Source of the DNA: Roseiarcus sp035606915
GTDB lineage: Bacteria; Pseudomonadota; Alphaproteobacteria; Rhizobiales; Beijerinckiaceae
NCBI GenBank assembly: GCA_035606915.1
Contig: DATNDU010000112.1
Location: 20,443-84,442 of the forward strand
DNA length: 64,000 bases
Direction of reading: 5' to 3'
Shown here one piece after another: positions 27,168 to 35,320 of the stretch. The position numbers and the translations under genes were made by a program. Within the stretch, counting starts at the first letter, position 1. Each line of letters opens with the position of its first letter. The notes under the pieces are model-generated. The model had not been told where the DNA came from. It saw only the letters and a list, made by a program, of their open reading frames with translations, and made no database searches.

Positions 27168-28139
27168 ATGTCGCTCTCCGAGGACGAACTCATCGCGCGC
27201 TACTTCGCGCCCATCGCCGGCGAGGCCGGGCTGGCGCTGAAGGACGATGTCGCCCGGCTGACGCCGCCGCTGGGGCGCGATCTCGTCGTCACCGCCGACG
27301 CGCTGGTCGCCGGCGTGCATTTCTTCGCCGATGACCCCGCCGAGTCGATCGCCGCCAAGGCGCTCAGGGTCAATCTCTCCGATCTCGCCAGCAAGGGGGC
27401 CGAGCCGCTGGGCTTCCTGCTGGCGCTGGCCTTGCCGCGGGGCGTGACCGCGCCGTGGCTGGAAGCCTTCGCGCGCGGCTTAGGCGAGGACGCGCGGGCC
27501 TACGGTTGTCCGCTGATCGGCGGCGACACCGTCCACACGCCGGGGCCGCTGACGCTATCGATCACCGCCCTCGGCGCCTTGCCGTCCGCCGCGATGCCGG
27601 CGCGCACCGGGGCGCGGGCCGGCGACGTGATCTTCGTCTCCGGCACGATCGGCGACGCCGCGCTCGGCTTGGCGTTGCGGCTCGGGCGCGGGCCGGCGCT
27701 CAGCGAGGCGCATCGTTCGGAATTGATCGGCCGCTACATGATGCCGCAGCCGCGTATGGGGCTCGCCGCCGCGCTGGCGCATGCCCATGCGGCGATGGAC
27801 GTCTCCGACGGCCTCGTCGGCGATCTCGCCAAGTTGCTGAAGGCGAGCGGCGTCTGCGGCGTCCTCGACCTCGGCGCGGCTCCGTTCTCGGCGGCGGCGC
27901 GCGGGTTTTTCGCCCTCGACCCCGGCGGGATCGAGATTGCGGCGACCGGCGGCGACGACTATGAGATTCTGGCCGCCGTGCCCAAAGCTGAGGCGCCGGC
28001 GTTTGCAGCGGCTGCCGCGGCGGCGGGCGTTGCGGTCTGCGCCATCGGCGCGGTGAGCGAAGGCGAGGGCGAGTTGCGGGTCGTCGGGCTCGACGGCGCG
28101 CCGGCCCGCTTCGCGCGCGGCGCCTATAGCCACTTCTAG
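27168..28139 (+). CDS. thiL: Thiamine-monophosphate kinase
   Basis: A 323-residue enzyme that phosphorylates thiamine monophosphate to the coenzyme TPP. It has the N-terminal LKDDVARLTPP, VTADALVAGVHFF, KALRVNLSDLASKGAEPLGF, IGGDTVHTPGPLTLSITALG, VSDGLVGDL and TGGDDYEILAAVP motifs. It is an AIR-synthetase-related fold, so it is a distant relative of purM in this window. It leads a run of four genes with short or overlapping junctions. Confidence 0.95.
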   Translation: MSLSEDELIARYFAPIAGEAGLALKDDVARLTPPLGRDLVVTADALVAGVHFFADDPAESIAAKALRVNLSDLASKGAEPLGFLLALALPRGVTAPWLEAFARGLGEDARAYGCPLIGGDTVHTPGPLTLSITALGALPSAAMPARTGARAGDVIFVSGTIGDAALGLALRLGRGPALSEAHRSELIGRYMMPQPRMGLAAALAHAHAAMDVSDGLVGDLAKLLKASGVCGVLDLGAAPFSAAARGFFALDPGGIEIAATGGDDYEILAAVPKAEAPAFAAAAAAAGVAVCAIGAVSEGEGELRVVGLDGAPARFARGAYSHF

Positions 28140-28149
28140 CGAGGATGCT

Positions 28150-28974
28150 TTGACACTGGAGTCCCGAGAGCTTGGCCTGCGCCTGCATGCCGCCGCCGCC
28201 ATCGCCCGCGAGGCTGGCCGCATCGCGCTGCGGCGGTTTGGCGACCGCAAGTCGTTCACCGTCGGCTTCAAGGGGCCGCAAGATTTCCTCACCGAGGTCG
28301 ACGGCGAGGTCGAGCGCTTCGTCGGCGGCCGGCTGCATGGGCTGTTTCCCGGCGACGGCTTCATCGGCGAAGAGGGCGAGGGCCGCGCCGCGCAGCCGGA
28401 TGCGCCGACCTGGGTGGTCGACCCCATAGACGGCACCGCCAATTTCGCTCGTGGGGCGCCGCATTTCTGCGTCTCCATCGCGCTCGTCGGCGCCGGGCGA
28501 GTTGGCGACTGGCAAGCGCTGGCGGGCGCCCTCTACGATCCCGCGCGCGACGAATTGTTCACCGCCAGCCGCGGCGGCGGCGCCTTTCTCGACGGCGAGG
28601 CGATCCACGTCTCCGGCGCCGATGATTTGCGTTCGGCGGCCATCGAGGTCGGCTGGAACGCGCGCTCCGGCGCGGAGCGCTACCTCGGCCTGCTCGGCCG
28701 CGTGGTGGCGGCGGGCGCGGCGCCGATGCGCAGCGCTTCCGGCGCGCTGGCGCTCGCCTATGTCGCCTGCGGCCGCAGCGACGCTTTCATCGAGCATCAC
28801 ATCAACGCCTGGGATTGTCTGGCCGGCAACGTGCTGGTGCGGGAAGCCGGCGGCTTCGTCAGCGATTTCCTCGCCCATGACGGCCTGCACAAAGGCAATG
28901 CGCTGCTGGCCTGCGCGCCGGCGCTGCGCGACAGCCTGTCCGGCATGGCGGCGCTGGAGGGCGTCAATCTGTGA
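28150..28974 (+). CDS. Inositol monophosphatase family protein
   Basis: A 274-residue Mg-dependent phosphatase with TEVDGEVE, FIGEEGE, the metal motif WVVDPIDGTANFARG and the second motif NAWDCLAGNVLVREAGG. The substrate may be inositol phosphate, histidinol phosphate or another sugar phosphate; sequence alone does not decide. It probably starts with TTG at 28150, preceded by GAGG, because the ATG at 28145 is out of frame. Its stop overlaps the start of the epimerase-like gene. Confidence 0.9.
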   Translation: MTLESRELGLRLHAAAAIAREAGRIALRRFGDRKSFTVGFKGPQDFLTEVDGEVERFVGGRLHGLFPGDGFIGEEGEGRAAQPDAPTWVVDPIDGTANFARGAPHFCVSIALVGAGRVGDWQALAGALYDPARDELFTASRGGGAFLDGEAIHVSGADDLRSAAIEVGWNARSGAERYLGLLGRVVAAGAAPMRSASGALALAYVACGRSDAFIEHHINAWDCLAGNVLVREAGGFVSDFLAHDGLHKGNALLACAPALRDSLSGMAALEGVNL

Positions 28975-29867
28975 AGGCTGGCGGGGAGAACGATAGTCTC
29001 CTCAGCCACGGCGAGGCGCGGCTCCGCGTCGCCCGGCTCGGCGCCCAGGCGCTGGCCTGGAGCGTCGGCGGCGTCGAATTGCTGTGGCCCGGCGACGCCG
29101 CGATCTGGAGCGAGATCAGCCCCATCCTGTTCCCGGTGGTCGGCTGGACGCGCGACGGCGTGCGCGTCGAGGGCAAGCGCTACGCTCTCGGACTGCACGG
29201 TTTCGCGCGGGCGCTGGCTTTCGAGGTCGAGCGCCGGGAGGCGGATTTCGTGCGCCTCGTCGCCCGCGAGGATGAGGCGACGCGGGCGGTCTATCCCTTC
29301 GCCTTCGCGCTGGCGGTCGAATATCGTCTCGCCGGCGGCGCTCTGGAAGTCGTGCTGGAGGTGACGAATTGGGGCGATGGCGCAATGCCTTACGCTTGCG
29401 GCCTGCATCCGGGCTTCAACTGGCCGTTCGCCGGCGCCACGCGAGCGGGGGCGCGGATTCGCTTCTCCGAGACCGAGCGTGGCGAGGTTCCGGTGATCGC
29501 GCCGGGCGGGCTGTTTTCGGATCAGACGCGAACGCTCCCGCTCGCCGGCGGGACCGCGCTGGCGCTAGACGAGGCGCTGCTGGCGCGTGAGGCTTTGTGT
29601 TTCCTCGACGTCGCCAGCCGCGCGCTGCGCTTCGAGCAGGCCGACGGATCGGCGCTGGAAATGAGGCTCGACGATTTCCCCCATATCGCGCTGTGGAGCC
29701 GCCCAGGCGCGCCGTTCCTCAGCATCGAAGCCTGGACCGGCTTCGGCGATCCCGTGAACTTCGCCGGCGATCTGTTTGAAAAGCCGTCGATGCGCGTCCT
29801 CGCACCGGGCGCCGGCGCCCGCCACGGCGCGTCGTATCGCTTCCTCCCCGCCGGGCTTTCCCGATGA
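28971..29867 (+). CDS. Aldose 1-epimerase family protein (LacX/YeaD-like)
   Basis: A 298-residue galactose-mutarotase-fold protein. Features are LLWPGDAAIWSEISPILFPVVGWTRDG near the N-terminus, LHGFARALAFEVE, YACGLHPGFNWPF with the catalytic-type His, and FLSIEAWTGFGDP. It probably interconverts anomers of a sugar or hexose phosphate. GTG start overlaps the phosphatase stop (GTGA); the end overlaps the next ATG. The operon order suggests a shared small-metabolite housekeeping role. Confidence 0.88.
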   Translation: MKAGGENDSLLSHGEARLRVARLGAQALAWSVGGVELLWPGDAAIWSEISPILFPVVGWTRDGVRVEGKRYALGLHGFARALAFEVERREADFVRLVAREDEATRAVYPFAFALAVEYRLAGGALEVVLEVTNWGDGAMPYACGLHPGFNWPFAGATRAGARIRFSETERGEVPVIAPGGLFSDQTRTLPLAGGTALALDEALLAREALCFLDVASRALRFEQADGSALEMRLDDFPHIALWSRPGAPFLSIEAWTGFGDPVNFAGDLFEKPSMRVLAPGAGARHGASYRFLPAGLSR

Positions 29868-30541
29868 TCGCCTTGAGCCTCGCGGCGGTCAGCGCGGCGG
29901 CGCAGGCGGCGGGCCTGGCGCCGCGCGGCGCTCTTTGGCTCGACGAGGCGGAGCGCAGCGGCCCGCTCGTCGCGGCGCGCACGGTTCTGCTGCTCGGCGC
30001 CGTCGGCTCGGACGGCTGGCCGGCGTTCGCCGCCAGCGCCGAGGCGGCTGACGGGCAGCGCCATCCGCTCGACCGCTGGAGCCGGCGCGTGGTGACGGAA
30101 CTCGCGCAACGCTTCGGCGCGATGGCGTTGTTTCCGTTCGAGGGGCCGCCTTATTTCCCGTTCCAGGCTTGGGGGGCGCGGGCCGAGCCGCTCTATGTCT
30201 CGCCGCTCGGCATGTACATTCATCCTCGCTACGGGCTCTGGCACAGCTATCGCGGCGCGCTCGCCTTTGCCGAGGCGCTCGACCTGCCGCCGCGCGAGCA
30301 GGGGGCGAGCCCGTGCGATAGCTGCGTCGGGCGGCCGTGCCTGGCGGCCTGTCCGGTGGGGGCGTTCACGGCGGCGGGCTACGACGTGGCCGCCTGCGCC
30401 GACTGGCTGCGTAGCGGCGACGGCGGAACCTGCCTTGCCGGCGGTTGTCTGGCGCGCCGCGCCTGCCCGGTCGGGCGCGACTTTACGCAACGCCCGCAGC
30501 AGGCGGCGCTGCATATGGCCGCGTTTCTGGCCGGGCGCTAG
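29864..30541 (+). CDS. 4Fe-4S ferredoxin-like protein, QueG-related
   Basis: A 225-residue protein with a C-terminal double cluster motif: CDSCVGRPCLAACPVGAF (about 145-162) and CLAGGCLARRACPVG (about 189-203). This resembles the ferredoxin part of epoxyqueuosine reductases, but the B12-binding front part of QueG is not present at full length. The N-terminal half matches no motif I know. The ATG overlaps the previous stop. The stop overlaps the converging MFS gene by four bases. Confidence 0.75.
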   Translation: MIALSLAAVSAAAQAAGLAPRGALWLDEAERSGPLVAARTVLLLGAVGSDGWPAFAASAEAADGQRHPLDRWSRRVVTELAQRFGAMALFPFEGPPYFPFQAWGARAEPLYVSPLGMYIHPRYGLWHSYRGALAFAEALDLPPREQGASPCDSCVGRPCLAACPVGAFTAAGYDVAACADWLRSGDGGTCLAGGCLARRACPVGRDFTQRPQQAALHMAAFLAGR

Positions 30542-32082
30542 TCCATCACCGCATGCGCGGCGTCTTGCGGGCTCGGCGGGCCGGCGGGGAGGCGCGGGTT
30601 GCGAATCAGCGCCAGCAGCGGGAAGGCGGCGAGCGAAACGAAGGTCATCATCAGGAAGGCGTTGGAATACGCGATCACCGAGGCCTGCTGCGTCACCATG
30701 CCTTCGAGCGCGGCCAGCCCGCGCCCGACCGTCGACAGCTTGCCGTAGACGTCGGGCATGACCAGCCCGTCATTGAACGGGTTGATGAACTCGGCCAGTT
30801 GGCTGTGGTAAACGCTGATGTTGTTGGTGAGGCCCGAGATCATCAAGGAAATGCCGACCGAGGAGCCGAGATTGCGGATCAGCGTCCACAGCGCCGCGCC
30901 ATCGGTGCGCACCTGCGCCGGCAAGGTGGCGAAGGCGATGGTGTTGAGCGGCACGAACACGAAGCCGAGCCCGACGCCTTGGCCGATGCTGACGATGGCC
31001 ACCGTGCTGGCGGAAACGTCCGGCGTCCAATAGACCATTTCCCAGAGCGTGTAGGTCGCCAGCGCCAGCCCGAAAAACACCAGCAGGCGCGAGTCGAACT
31101 TGCCGATGAGCCGGCCGACGATCATCATCGCGAAAAAGGTGCCGATGCCGCGCGTGCCGAGCAAGTAGCCGCTGGCGAGCACGGGATAACCCATCAGGAT
31201 CTGGATGTAGGGCGTCACCAGCGCCATCGTGGCGAGCAGAATGATGCCGATCAGGAACATGAACAGCAGCGCGATGGAGAAATTCCAGTCGCGGAAGATG
31301 CGCAGCGGGATGAACGGCCGCTCCGAGGTCAGCGCGTCCGACAGGAAGAAATAGAAGCCGCAGACCGAGAGGATCGCCTCGACGATGATCTCGTTGGATT
31401 GGAACCAGTTCTGCTCCTGGCCGCGGTCAAGCATCATCTGCAACGCGCCGATGCCGAGCGACAGCGTGAGGAAGCCGAACCATGAGAACGGCACGTCCTT
31501 GCGCGTCGGCGTCTCGCTCAGAAAGGCGCCGAGGCCGAGGACCGTCAGAATGCCGAACGGCAAGTTGACGTAGAACACCCAGCGCCAAGTGTAATTTTCG
31601 GTGAGCCAGCCGCCGAGCGTCGGCCCCATGATCGGGCCGAGCATGACGCCCATGCCCCAGATCGCCATCGCCGAGCCGCGCCGCTCCAGCGGATAGATGT
31701 CGAGCATGACGGCCTGGCTCAACGGCACCAGCGCCGCGCCGAACACGCCCTGCAACAGCCGGAACCCGACCATCTGCTCGATCGTCTGCGCGATGCCGCA
31801 CAGCATCGAGGCGACGGTGAAGCCGGCGACGCAGACGATGAACACTTTCCTGCGGCCGAAGCGCGTCGCCACCCAGCCGAGCGGCGAGGTCATGATCGCG
31901 GCAGCGACGATATAGGAGGTCAGCACCCAGTTGACCTGATCCTGCGTCGTCGACAGCGAGCCCTGCATATAGGGCAGGGCGACATTGGCGATCGTCGTGT
32001 CGAGCGCCTGCATGACGGTGGCCATCATGATGCAGACGGTTATAAGTCCCCGCAGCAGGGGCGTGATTTCGTTGGCGTTCAT
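30538..32082 (-). CDS. DHA2-family MFS drug efflux transporter (EmrB type)
   Basis: A 514-residue transporter with about 14 membrane helices. Signatures are QALDTTIANVALPYMQGSL in helix 1, WVATRFGRRKVF in the first loop, RLLQGVFGAALVPLSQAV (motif C-like helix), and WRWVFYVNLPFG. It should export hydrophobic toxic compounds by proton antiport, with the fusion protein encoded directly upstream (ATGA overlap) and an outer-membrane channel encoded elsewhere. A MarR gene precedes the pair. Confidence 0.94.
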   Translation of the reverse strand: MNANEITPLLRGLITVCIMMATVMQALDTTIANVALPYMQGSLSTTQDQVNWVLTSYIVAAAIMTSPLGWVATRFGRRKVFIVCVAGFTVASMLCGIAQTIEQMVGFRLLQGVFGAALVPLSQAVMLDIYPLERRGSAMAIWGMGVMLGPIMGPTLGGWLTENYTWRWVFYVNLPFGILTVLGLGAFLSETPTRKDVPFSWFGFLTLSLGIGALQMMLDRGQEQNWFQSNEIIVEAILSVCGFYFFLSDALTSERPFIPLRIFRDWNFSIALLFMFLIGIILLATMALVTPYIQILMGYPVLASGYLLGTRGIGTFFAMMIVGRLIGKFDSRLLVFFGLALATYTLWEMVYWTPDVSASTVAIVSIGQGVGLGFVFVPLNTIAFATLPAQVRTDGAALWTLIRNLGSSVGISLMISGLTNNISVYHSQLAEFINPFNDGLVMPDVYGKLSTVGRGLAALEGMVTQQASVIAYSNAFLMMTFVSLAAFPLLALIRNPRLPAGPPSPQDAAHAVMD

Positions 32083-33281
32083 TTCGCCGTCGGGCTCGCT
32101 TTGGCTGGTCCGACGAAGGAACGCGCCCAGGCGACGACATCGTCTCTCAGGCCCTTCACCGTGCGCACGCGGCCGGTGTCGACGGATACGATCGAACTCA
32201 TGCCGGCGCGCAGGCCGGTGGTGTCCTGATCGGCGCCGAAGCAGAAGCGCAGCGGGATGCGCTGCACCACCTTGACCCAGTTACCGCTGGCGTTCTGCGG
32301 CGGCAGGATGGCGAATTCCGCGCCGGTGCCGGGGGCGATGGAGCAGACGCTGCCCTTCCAAACGCGGCCCGGGAAGGTATCGATGGTCACCGTCGCCGGC
32401 AGGCCGCGCGTGACATAGGTCAGATCGGATTCCTTCGGATTGGCGTCAACCCATAGGCCCTTGTCGGCGACGATGGCGAACACCGGTTGCCCGGCGGGAG
32501 CGACACGGCCGAGTTCGATGTTGTTAACTTGTGTCGCCACGCCGTCGATCGGCGCTTTCACGTAGGTGTAGGCGAGATTGCGCTTGGCGTCGTCGACGGC
32601 GGCCTTCGCCTGCATGTAGTCAGGGAAAGTTTTGATCGAGGAATCCGGGCCGCCGCCGAGCTTAACCTTGACGGTTTCCTGCTGCAACTGCACGAACTCC
32701 AAGATCTGCTTGGCCTGGACGAGGGCGGCCTGCGAAGTCTCCTTGTCGACGAGCGTCACGGCGTGGCTCGCCGCCAGCGTATTCTTGCGGTCGAAATCGT
32801 CCTGGCGCAGTTTCACCGCGTCCTGGCCCATTTTGATCTGGTCGACGTTGGAGACGAAGGATTCGCGCAGGTTGGAGAACTCGATCTTGGCGGCGGCGAG
32901 CCGGCCCTCAGCCAGCGCCAACGCCGACTTGTAGGGCGCGGGGTCGATGTCGAACAGCGGATCGCCGGCCTTGACGTGCTCGCCCTCCTTGACGTGGATG
33001 GCGACCACCGGGCCGGTCACATAAGGCGTGATGAGCGACTTGTGCGCGCCGACATAGGCGTTGTCGGTCTCCACATAGCGGCCGCCGGTCAGCCACCAGG
33101 CGAAACCGCCGCCGGCCGCGAACAGCGGCAGCACGACCAGCAGCACGAATCGCCGCGCGCCATTGCGCTTCTTGTGCGGGGCCTGCGCCAGCGTCGCGGC
33201 GGGGGCCGCAGGCGCCGCCGGGCGCGTCGCCGGCGCCGCGTCGGGGGCACGGTCGCGCATCGTGGCTGTGGCTTGCGTCAA
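32079..33281 (-). CDS. HlyD-family membrane fusion protein (EmrA type)
   Basis: A 400-residue periplasmic adaptor. A proline/alanine-rich cytoplasmic tail (residues 1-42) precedes one membrane helix (about 44-64). Next come the biotinyl-lipoyl motif VETDNAYVGAHKSLITPYVTGPV, a coiled-coil hairpin and the beta-barrel with APIDGVATQVNNIELGRVAPAGQPVFAIV. It links the EmrB-type pump to an outer-membrane channel. It begins 3 bases after marR and overlaps emrB. Confidence 0.94.
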   Translation of the reverse strand: MTQATATMRDRAPDAAPATRPAAPAAPAATLAQAPHKKRNGARRFVLLVVLPLFAAGGGFAWWLTGGRYVETDNAYVGAHKSLITPYVTGPVVAIHVKEGEHVKAGDPLFDIDPAPYKSALALAEGRLAAAKIEFSNLRESFVSNVDQIKMGQDAVKLRQDDFDRKNTLAASHAVTLVDKETSQAALVQAKQILEFVQLQQETVKVKLGGGPDSSIKTFPDYMQAKAAVDDAKRNLAYTYVKAPIDGVATQVNNIELGRVAPAGQPVFAIVADKGLWVDANPKESDLTYVTRGLPATVTIDTFPGRVWKGSVCSIAPGTGAEFAILPPQNASGNWVKVVQRIPLRFCFGADQDTTGLRAGMSSIVSVDTGRVRTVKGLRDDVVAWARSFVGPAKASPTAK

Positions 33282-33284
33282 CGC

Positions 33285-33737
33285 TCAGACTCCTGCCTGA
33301 AGTTCGGATTTGAGATTATGGCGGATGCGCTCCAGGCCTTTGCGCAAGCTAGCCAGGGTCTCGGGTTCGACGCCGGCCAGGGCGCTGCCCATCAGCGCCT
33401 CGCCGAGGCGGTTGAGGCGCTCCAGCGTCGGGCCGGCCTTTTCGGTGAGGAACAGCCGGTTGGCGCGCCGGTCCTGCACGTCGTCGCGCCGCTCGACCAG
33501 ACCGGCCGCAGTCAGCTTGTCGATGAGCCGGGCGAGCGTGATCGGCGCCAGATCAAGCTGGTCGGCGAGTTCCGACTGGTTGACGCCTTCGCAGCGCTGA
33601 AGTTTGACCAGCACCGACCATTGGGCGCGCGTCATGTTGAGTTCGCGGGCGCGCTGATCGGCGAGGGTGCGCAGCATGCGCGACACATCGTGCAGCGCAA
33701 AGCCGATCTCGCGTTCTGGGGAGTAGGCACGGGGCAT
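33285..33737 (-). CDS. MarR-family transcriptional regulator
   Basis: A 150-residue winged-helix repressor. The DNA-binding part has NQSELADQLDLAPITLARLIDKLTAAGLVERRDDVQDRRANRLFLT, including the DxRxxRxxLT wing. It heads the operon marR-emrA-emrB. A near-perfect 26-bp palindrome starts 13 bases upstream of the ATG, so it most likely represses its own operon and is released by a pump substrate. Confidence 0.95.
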   Translation of the reverse strand: MPRAYSPEREIGFALHDVSRMLRTLADQRARELNMTRAQWSVLVKLQRCEGVNQSELADQLDLAPITLARLIDKLTAAGLVERRDDVQDRRANRLFLTEKAGPTLERLNRLGEALMGSALAGVEPETLASLRKGLERIRHNLKSELQAGV

Positions 33738-33749
33738 CGTCTTAGGGGG

Positions 33750-33775
33750 CTTATGATATGCTAGCTTATAATAAG
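33750..33775. promoter_or_regulatory. Palindromic operator upstream of the marR-emrAB operon
   Basis: The 26-bp sequence from CTTATGATATGCT to AGCTTATAATAAG is an inverted repeat with 11 of 13 positions matching. It is AT-rich in a GC-rich region and lies just upstream of the marR start, where it would overlap the promoter. Its size and position fit a MarR dimer site. Confidence 0.75.
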
Positions 33776-34018
33776 TGAGTCAGATTTGCGCAAGCAGATT
33801 GCGAAAATAGATGGCGAAAATACGCGGCGGCGGGTTAGGCGGGAAATGCGGCGAGGCTTTGAGATAAGTTGGAGATAAGTTGAGTTGACAGCTTTGCGAC
33901 AAAGGCGCACGCTTGCCAAGTCGCGCGGATCGCTCAGGTTTCCTGGGCGTCAGGCGCGGCAGGGGGCGGCTTAGCAGCCGCTGCGAAAATGGAGGCGCCA
34001 TGACTCCACCCTGGCAGG
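33776..34018. other. Gene-free stretch upstream of the structured leader
   Basis: This is the first part of the 581-base gap between marR and the alpha/beta hydrolase gene. No reading frame with a ribosome site and plausible codon use is visible on either strand. A small hairpin, GCGGCTTAGCAGCCGC, lies at about 33966-33981. Confidence 0.5.
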
Positions 34019-34019
34019 A

Positions 34020-34094
34020 TTGACCCCCGGAGGGGTCAAGTATCGACGCCCGGCCTCTTTCCCGGTGAGACGTGACCGGCGGGACGTTCGGGCG
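34020..34094 (+). ncRNA. Candidate structured RNA element (5' part)
   Basis: TTGACCCC (34020-34027) pairs perfectly with GGGGTCAA (34032-34039) around a CGGA tetraloop. It is followed by a larger stem in which CGCCCG (34047-34052) pairs with CGGGCG (34089-34094), with CCGGT/ACCGG (34062-34066 with 34075-34079) inside. There is no coding signal across it. It could be a small RNA or the first half of a leader for the hydrolase gene downstream. It matches no riboswitch class I know. Confidence 0.4.
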
Positions 34095-34219
34095 CTCTAC
34101 AACAAAACAAGCTCTGCGCCACGTCGGTGCGCTTTGGCCAAGCGAGCCGGCTAGGCATCCAAGTCTCCATTGAGAACCTGATTTCCGCGACAGGCCCTCG
34201 GGCGCGGCGGAAAACCCTA

Positions 34220-34252
34220 GGACCCCGTTGTCGCTCTTATGCGCCGGGGTCC
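34220..34252 (+). promoter_or_regulatory. Second hairpin of the hydrolase leader
   Basis: GGACCCCG (34220-34227) pairs perfectly with CGGGGTCC (34245-34252) around a 17-base loop. The core GACCCC/GGGGTC is the same as in the hairpin at 34020-34039, so the two could exchange strands. It lies 66 bases before the hydrolase ATG. An imperfect direct repeat, CGCCGAAAAGC, follows at about 34266 and 34283. Confidence 0.4.
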
Positions 34253-34318
34253 GCCTCGTTTAAACGCCGAAAAGCGTTCAGGCGCCGAAAAGCCGAAGTT
34301 CAGCCTCATGCCGGCGCG

Positions 34319-35320
34319 ATGAAACGAATCGCCGCCGCTCTCGCCTTCGCTCTCTCCCCCGTCGCCGCCTCGGCCGCGCCCCCGCTTTACGGGAGCGAAC
34401 TTCAGGGCTTCGCCTACCCTTACCCGGTGCGCGACTTCGCCTTCGAATCGCAGGGCGAATCGCTGGCCATGCGCTACATGGACGTCGCCGCGGCCAAACC
34501 CAATGGCGCGACCGTGGTGCTGCTGCACGGCAAGAATTTCTGCTCGGCGACCTGGGAGCGCCAGATCGCGGATTTGAGCCAAGCCGGCTATCGCGTCATC
34601 GCGCCGGACCAGATCGGCTTTTGCAAGTCGAGCAAGCCGACGCATTATCAATTCAGCTTCCAGCAGCTCGCGCATAACACCCACGCGCTGCTGCAATCGC
34701 TCGGCGTCGCGCGCGCCGTCATTGTCGGCCATTCCACCGGCGGCATGCTGGCGATTCGCTACGCGCTGATGTTCCCCAAGGACACCGAGGCGCTGGCGCT
34801 CGTCAATCCGATCGGGCTGGAGGACTGGAAGGCGCTCGGCGTGCCCTCGCCGACGATCGACCAATGGCGGACGCGCGAGGCGGCGCTGACCGCCGACAAG
34901 ATCCGCGCCTACGAGAAATCGACCTATTACGCCGGCCACTGGGCGCCGGCTTACGAACGCTGGGTCGACATGCTGGCGGGTCTCGCCCAGGGGCAGGGCC
35001 ATGAGATCTTCGCCGACGTCACGGCGCGCATCGACGACATGATCTTCACCCAGCCGGTGGTCTACGAGTTGCCGCTCATCAGGGTTCCGACGCTGCTGTT
35101 GATCGGCATGAAGGACAACACCGCCCCGGCCAAAGCCTTCGCGCCGCCGGACGTGCGTGCGCGGCTCGGCCATTACGCGGAATTGGCGGTGAAGACCCAG
35201 GCGGCGATTCCCGGCGCGACGCTGGTCGAATTCCCCGACGACGGCCACGCGCCGCAGATCCAGGAGCCGGACAAGTTCGACGCGGCGCTGGTGGCGGGGC
35301 TGGCGCGGCTGCGGCGTTAG
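34319..35320 (+). CDS. Exported alpha/beta hydrolase
   Basis: A 333-residue protein with a signal peptide (MKRIAAALAFALSPVAASA). The hydrolase fold shows VVLLHGKNFCSATW (oxyanion hole region), the nucleophile Ser in IVGHSTGGMLAIRYA, an acid in LLLIGMKDNTAP and the catalytic His in FPDDGHAPQIQEP. It acts in the periplasm on an unknown ester or related substrate. The ATG at 34319 is the one adjoining the signal peptide; it has no strong ribosome site. It converges on ispDF with a four-base overlap. Confidence 0.88.
   Translation: MKRIAAALAFALSPVAASAAPPLYGSELQGFAYPYPVRDFAFESQGESLAMRYMDVAAAKPNGATVVLLHGKNFCSATWERQIADLSQAGYRVIAPDQIGFCKSSKPTHYQFSFQQLAHNTHALLQSLGVARAVIVGHSTGGMLAIRYALMFPKDTEALALVNPIGLEDWKALGVPSPTIDQWRTREAALTADKIRAYEKSTYYAGHWAPAYERWVDMLAGLAQGQGHEIFADVTARIDDMIFTQPVVYELPLIRVPTLLLIGMKDNTAPAKAFAPPDVRARLGHYAELAVKTQAAIPGATLVEFPDDGHAPQIQEPDKFDAALVAGLARLRR

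Noticed and set aside
30538..30541. Overlapping stop codons of converging genes as a regulatory device
   Set aside because: Four-base stop overlaps between converging genes are common in compact genomes; the same occurs at 35317-35320.
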